Below, one piece after another: positions 61,617-64,000 of a DNA stretch of 64,000 nucleotides (positions within the stretch are counted from its first letter, which is position 1; each line of letters begins with the position of its first letter). The DNA lies in NCBI GenBank assembly GCA_019695115.1, contig JAIBAP010000019.1, positions 1 to 64,000 on the forward strand, in the 5' to 3' direction. This DNA comes from Caldilineales bacterium (lineage in GTDB: Bacteria; Chloroflexota; Anaerolineae; J102). The position numbers and the translations under genes are program-made. A model generated the notes under the pieces. That model worked only from the letters and a program-made list of their open reading frames with translations, did no database searches and was not told where the DNA came from.

Positions 61617-63306
61617 GCCATCGATGCGTGGACGCGGGGACGAGATACTCGGCAGAGGAGTTGACGCCCTCTTCAGCAGCCCCGCTGCCCGACCAACCGC
61701 GCCCCAGCCCGGTGTGTCCGCTGCCGATGCCGACCTGGACCGACTCTTGGCGGCGGAGGCGCAAAGCGCCATGAGTGGCGTCGGCGGCGTCCCCGACGCC
61801 CCACCCTCGCCGATCCGATCCACGACCCTCGACCAGGGCGCCATTGCCGGCGGCGGCGTCTTGATCTCGGACGAGGAGTTGCTGCGCGAAATCGAGACCC
61901 CGCTCACCCGCACGGAAGAAGTCGTGATCGAGCCGCCGCTCGATGGGCTCGCCATCGATGTCCCAACCCCTCCCAATCCTGTCCCGACCCCCGGCCCCTC
62001 CGAAGCCGTAGTGTCGCCTCCCAGCCCGGTGGAACCTTCGCTCCCGCCGCCCGCGCCGCCGCCCGCGCCGTCGCCCGCGCCGTCACCCGCGCCTCTGCCC
62101 ACCCCTCTACCCGCGCCTCTGCCCACACCCACGCGTCCGGCCGCGCCCGCACCGCGTCCAGCCGCGCCCGCACCGCGTCCGGCCGCGCCCGCCGTCCCGG
62201 TCAGCCCGCCGCGACAACCGCTGACGCCCCCGGCTCCTGCGCCGGCGCCTTCTCGCCCGGCGAGCGACGCCGGCAGCCGCCCGGCCTTCCCCGGCGCCAG
62301 CATCGCTCCGGCCGCACCTGCCACCGGCTCCAGCCTCCCGCCCGACCGCCCGCGGGTGAGCATCGGCGGCCCCCTGACCGAGGTGGCGGTAGCACCGGGC
62401 GAGTTGGATGCCGCCGACGTCCGCCCCTTGTCGCCGTTCGAGCCACGGCCAGAACAGGTGATCGAGGACCCCCTGGCGCACCCAGCACGCAGTGATGAAG
62501 ACCTCAACCGCCTGCGAAGCCAGGTGGATCCAAAACGAATCGCGGATCTCAACAAGGAAATCGACCGGCTATACCGCGACATCCCCGACCGCATCAGCAA
62601 CCGCCCCGACCTCAGCGGCCAGGCCATGGGCCTGCTGCGCCGGGCGCGCACCACGCTTTTCGAGAGTCCCCAGGACTTCGTCGAGGCCGAGTATCTGGTC
62701 AAGCAGGCGACGCTGATCTACAACCGCATCGAGAACTCCGAAAAGTGGGGCGACAAATATGGTTGGCGGGTCTTCTACTACGAGATCATCGCCCTCATCA
62801 TCTTCCTCATCTCCTTCCTGCTGCTCCTGGCCTTCGGCGATCCCTTCTCCAACTATCTGGTGGGGCTGATCAAGGGCCAGGCGACGCTCACCCAACTCGC
62901 CCAGGATCCCACCCAATGGGGGAAGTTGGGCATCCCCGGTGTGCTCACGGCGGTGGGCTTCTGGGCCACCCTGGTGTGGGGCGGGATCGGCGGGGTGGTG
63001 GGCGCGCTCTACATCTTGTGGACGCATATTTCCGAACGGCAGGACTTCGAACGCCAGCATGTGATGTGGTACGTTGTTCAACCCATCCTCGGCCTCATCC
63101 TCGGCGGCGTGACCTTCCTGATCATCTACACCGGCCTGCTCACCTTCCAGGCCAGCGAGCCGGTGACGACGGCGCTGGCGAAAGAGATCCAGCTCTTCCC
63201 CTGCCTGGTGGCTTTCATCGCCGGCTTCCGGCCGCAGTTCATCTTCGGGCTGCTGACCAAGATCATCAAGATCATCAATCCGACCGAGAACGAACGCTCG
63301 GCCTGA
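61603..63306 (+). CDS. Membrane protein with ParB-like N-terminal peptide
   Basis: A 567-residue protein overlapping parA. Residues about 16-26 (LGRGVDALFSS) match the extreme N terminus of ParB proteins (consensus L-G-R-G-L-x-A-L-x), the short arm that stimulates ParA ATPase. None of the ParB CTPase or helix-turn-helix domains follows. Instead there is a low-complexity Pro/Ala region (about 130-250, with APAPRPA units), a helical segment with charged heptads (about 300-385: LNRLRSQVDPKRIADLNKEI), and three to four membrane helices (about 390-545). The ATG at 61603 is preceded by GAGGAG within the parA coding sequence. This could tether ParA to the membrane (inference). Confidence 0.75.
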   Translation: MSKDRPSMRGRGDEILGRGVDALFSSPAARPTAPQPGVSAADADLDRLLAAEAQSAMSGVGGVPDAPPSPIRSTTLDQGAIAGGGVLISDEELLREIETPLTRTEEVVIEPPLDGLAIDVPTPPNPVPTPGPSEAVVSPPSPVEPSLPPPAPPPAPSPAPSPAPLPTPLPAPLPTPTRPAAPAPRPAAPAPRPAAPAVPVSPPRQPLTPPAPAPAPSRPASDAGSRPAFPGASIAPAAPATGSSLPPDRPRVSIGGPLTEVAVAPGELDAADVRPLSPFEPRPEQVIEDPLAHPARSDEDLNRLRSQVDPKRIADLNKEIDRLYRDIPDRISNRPDLSGQAMGLLRRARTTLFESPQDFVEAEYLVKQATLIYNRIENSEKWGDKYGWRVFYYEIIALIIFLISFLLLLAFGDPFSNYLVGLIKGQATLTQLAQDPTQWGKLGIPGVLTAVGFWATLVWGGIGGVVGALYILWTHISERQDFERQHVMWYVVQPILGLILGGVTFLIIYTGLLTFQASEPVTTALAKEIQLFPCLVAFIAGFRPQFIFGLLTKIIKIINPTENERSA

Positions 63307-63365
63307 GTTTTCGGTGGGGGGAGTGTTCGGTGGGGGCGGTGGCGCGAGCGGGGCTGCGCGGGAAA

Positions 63366-63377
63366 GAACAAATGTTC
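63366..63377. promoter_or_regulatory. SOS box, upstream copy
   Basis: GAACAAATGTTC fits the GAAC-N4-GTTC LexA operator and is flanked by A and T (AGAACAAATGTTCT), 21 bases ahead of the -35 box. Confidence 0.85.
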
Positions 63378-63397
63378 TGAAAATGACCAAAAAGCCC

Positions 63398-63426
63398 TTG
63401 ACAGGTGCGACCGTTTCTGCTAATAT
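63398..63426 (+). promoter_or_regulatory. lexA promoter
   Basis: TTGACA (63398-63403), 17-base spacer, TAATAT (63421-63426). It is the strongest consensus promoter in the window. Confidence 0.9.
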
Positions 63427-63433
63427 CCGATCA

Positions 63434-63445
63434 GAACGTTTGTTC
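63434..63445. promoter_or_regulatory. SOS box overlapping the transcription start
   Basis: GAACGTTTGTTC (63434-63445) lies where transcription from the promoter should begin, a repressing position for LexA. Confidence 0.88.
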
Positions 63446-63500
63446 TATCCATTGTGATATCCGACTCCGAACACCCAATTGCCAACAGGAGAACCCCACC

Positions 63501-64000
63501 ATGTCGCCCGAACTGACCCAACTCGAATCGCGTCTGATCACCTTCATCCAGGGAAGTCTCGAACAGCAGGCCGGCATCCCCAGCTTCGAAGAAATCCGCC
63601 GCGGCCTCAACCTCAGCTCCAAAGACCACGTTTCGCGTTTGATCGATAGCCTCGTTGACAAAGGCTTCCTCCGCCGCCAGCCCAGCCGCAGCCGTTCGCT
63701 TGTCCTCTTGCGCCTCAGCGATGGCCGCCCGTTCCGACTCGCTCACACCGTCTTCGTCCCCTTGCTGGCCGTGGCCCCCGCCTCGTTCGACCGGCCCGTG
63801 TTCGATGGCTTTGGCCCCGACAACTTTCTGGAACTGAGCCGCGACCTGGTGCCCGACGAGACCGGCATCTATGCCATGCAGGTGCGCGGCGATTCGATGA
63901 CCGACGCCTTCATCAACGATGGCGACATCGTCGTCCTGCGCCAGCAGCAGGAAGCCCACAACGGCGACCTGGTGCAGGTGTGGGTGCGCCCCGACGAAAG
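63501..64000 (+). CDS. lexA: LexA repressor, cut by the window edge
   Basis: The first 166 residues are visible. The winged helix (FIQGSLEQQAGIPSFEEIRR, then LNLSSKDHVSRLIDSLVDKG) is followed by the S24 peptidase part with catalytic Ser132 in MQVRGDSMTDAFINDGDIVV; the Lys partner lies beyond the edge. The usual Ala-Gly cleavage site is not present at the hinge, which reads VPLLAVAPASFDRPVF; cleavage would have to occur at another bond such as Ala-Ser. AGGAG stands 10-14 bases before the ATG. Autoregulation through two SOS boxes is expected. Confidence 0.9.
   Translation, partial: MSPELTQLESRLITFIQGSLEQQAGIPSFEEIRRGLNLSSKDHVSRLIDSLVDKGFLRRQPSRSRSLVLLRLSDGRPFRLAHTVFVPLLAVAPASFDRPVFDGFGPDNFLELSRDLVPDETGIYAMQVRGDSMTDAFINDGDIVVLRQQQEAHNGDLVQVWVRPDE

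Noticed and set aside
61554-62702. Minus-strand 382-codon frame rich in Gly/Ala
   Set aside because: It is the complement of the Pro/Ala linker in the ParB-like-peptide membrane protein.
1-64000. tRNA and rRNA genes
   Set aside because: I looked in the intergenic gaps for cloverleaf and conserved rRNA words and saw none. A tRNAscan run would settle it.

Overview
The window is high-GC DNA from what looks like a Chloroflexota genome of the Anaerolineae/Caldilineae type. This is inferred from protein style, not from any rRNA. The signs are giant secreted Ycf48/BNR-type proteins with Thr-Pro linkers, a DUF2089 / SHOCT-like / toastrack-like gene set, a sortase next to an LAxTG-like substrate, a holB-ricT pair, an rsmG-parA block, SOS boxes of the GAAC-N4-GTTC type, and intergenic spaces filled with short text-like repeats. 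I found no rRNA, tRNA or CRISPR array.

Layout. 1-4310 (mostly minus): a 75-bp tandem repeat, a solute-binding protein, a small membrane protein, PspA/IM30 and an ATPase fused to an OmpR-type winged helix. 4528-6878: an AT-richer restriction-modification island with an NgoMIV-family endonuclease and an SPPY-type amino-methyltransferase. 7832-8014: a free-standing structured RNA candidate with promoter and terminator. 8038-12110: membrane and zinc-ribbon proteins, an amidase and a spermidine-synthase-like fusion protein. 12246-21102: envelope polysaccharide genes (two many-membrane-span proteins, a Wzz-like protein, two alkaline-phosphatase-superfamily hydrolases). 21182-23337: sortase, its likely substrate and an SDR. 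23473-28505: RqcH/NFACT, acyl-CoA ligase and a DUF4143-type ATPase beside a broken copy of its neighbour. 28614-38771: two giant secreted paralogues. 38933-54117: a second polysaccharide block (priming phosphotransferase, three GT4 enzymes, acyltransferase, O-antigen-ligase-like protein) interrupted by housekeeping genes (thioesterase, SufE, DUF2089 set, RicT, HolB). 54183-64000: glycogen phosphorylase, the primary sigma factor, two parS sites around a methyltransferase gene, rsmG, parA, a membrane protein carrying a ParB-like N-terminal peptide, and the 5' part of lexA behind two SOS boxes.

The points that most deserve a second look are the parA-linked membrane protein that sits where parB is expected, the unidentified RNA at 7843-8014, the unusual pairing in the restriction-modification island, the class-E-like sortase pair, a shattered SHOCT-like gene, and stop codons supplied by dispersed repeats. 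Several promoters have a TANAAT box only 6-8 bases before the start codon, which implies leaderless mRNAs.
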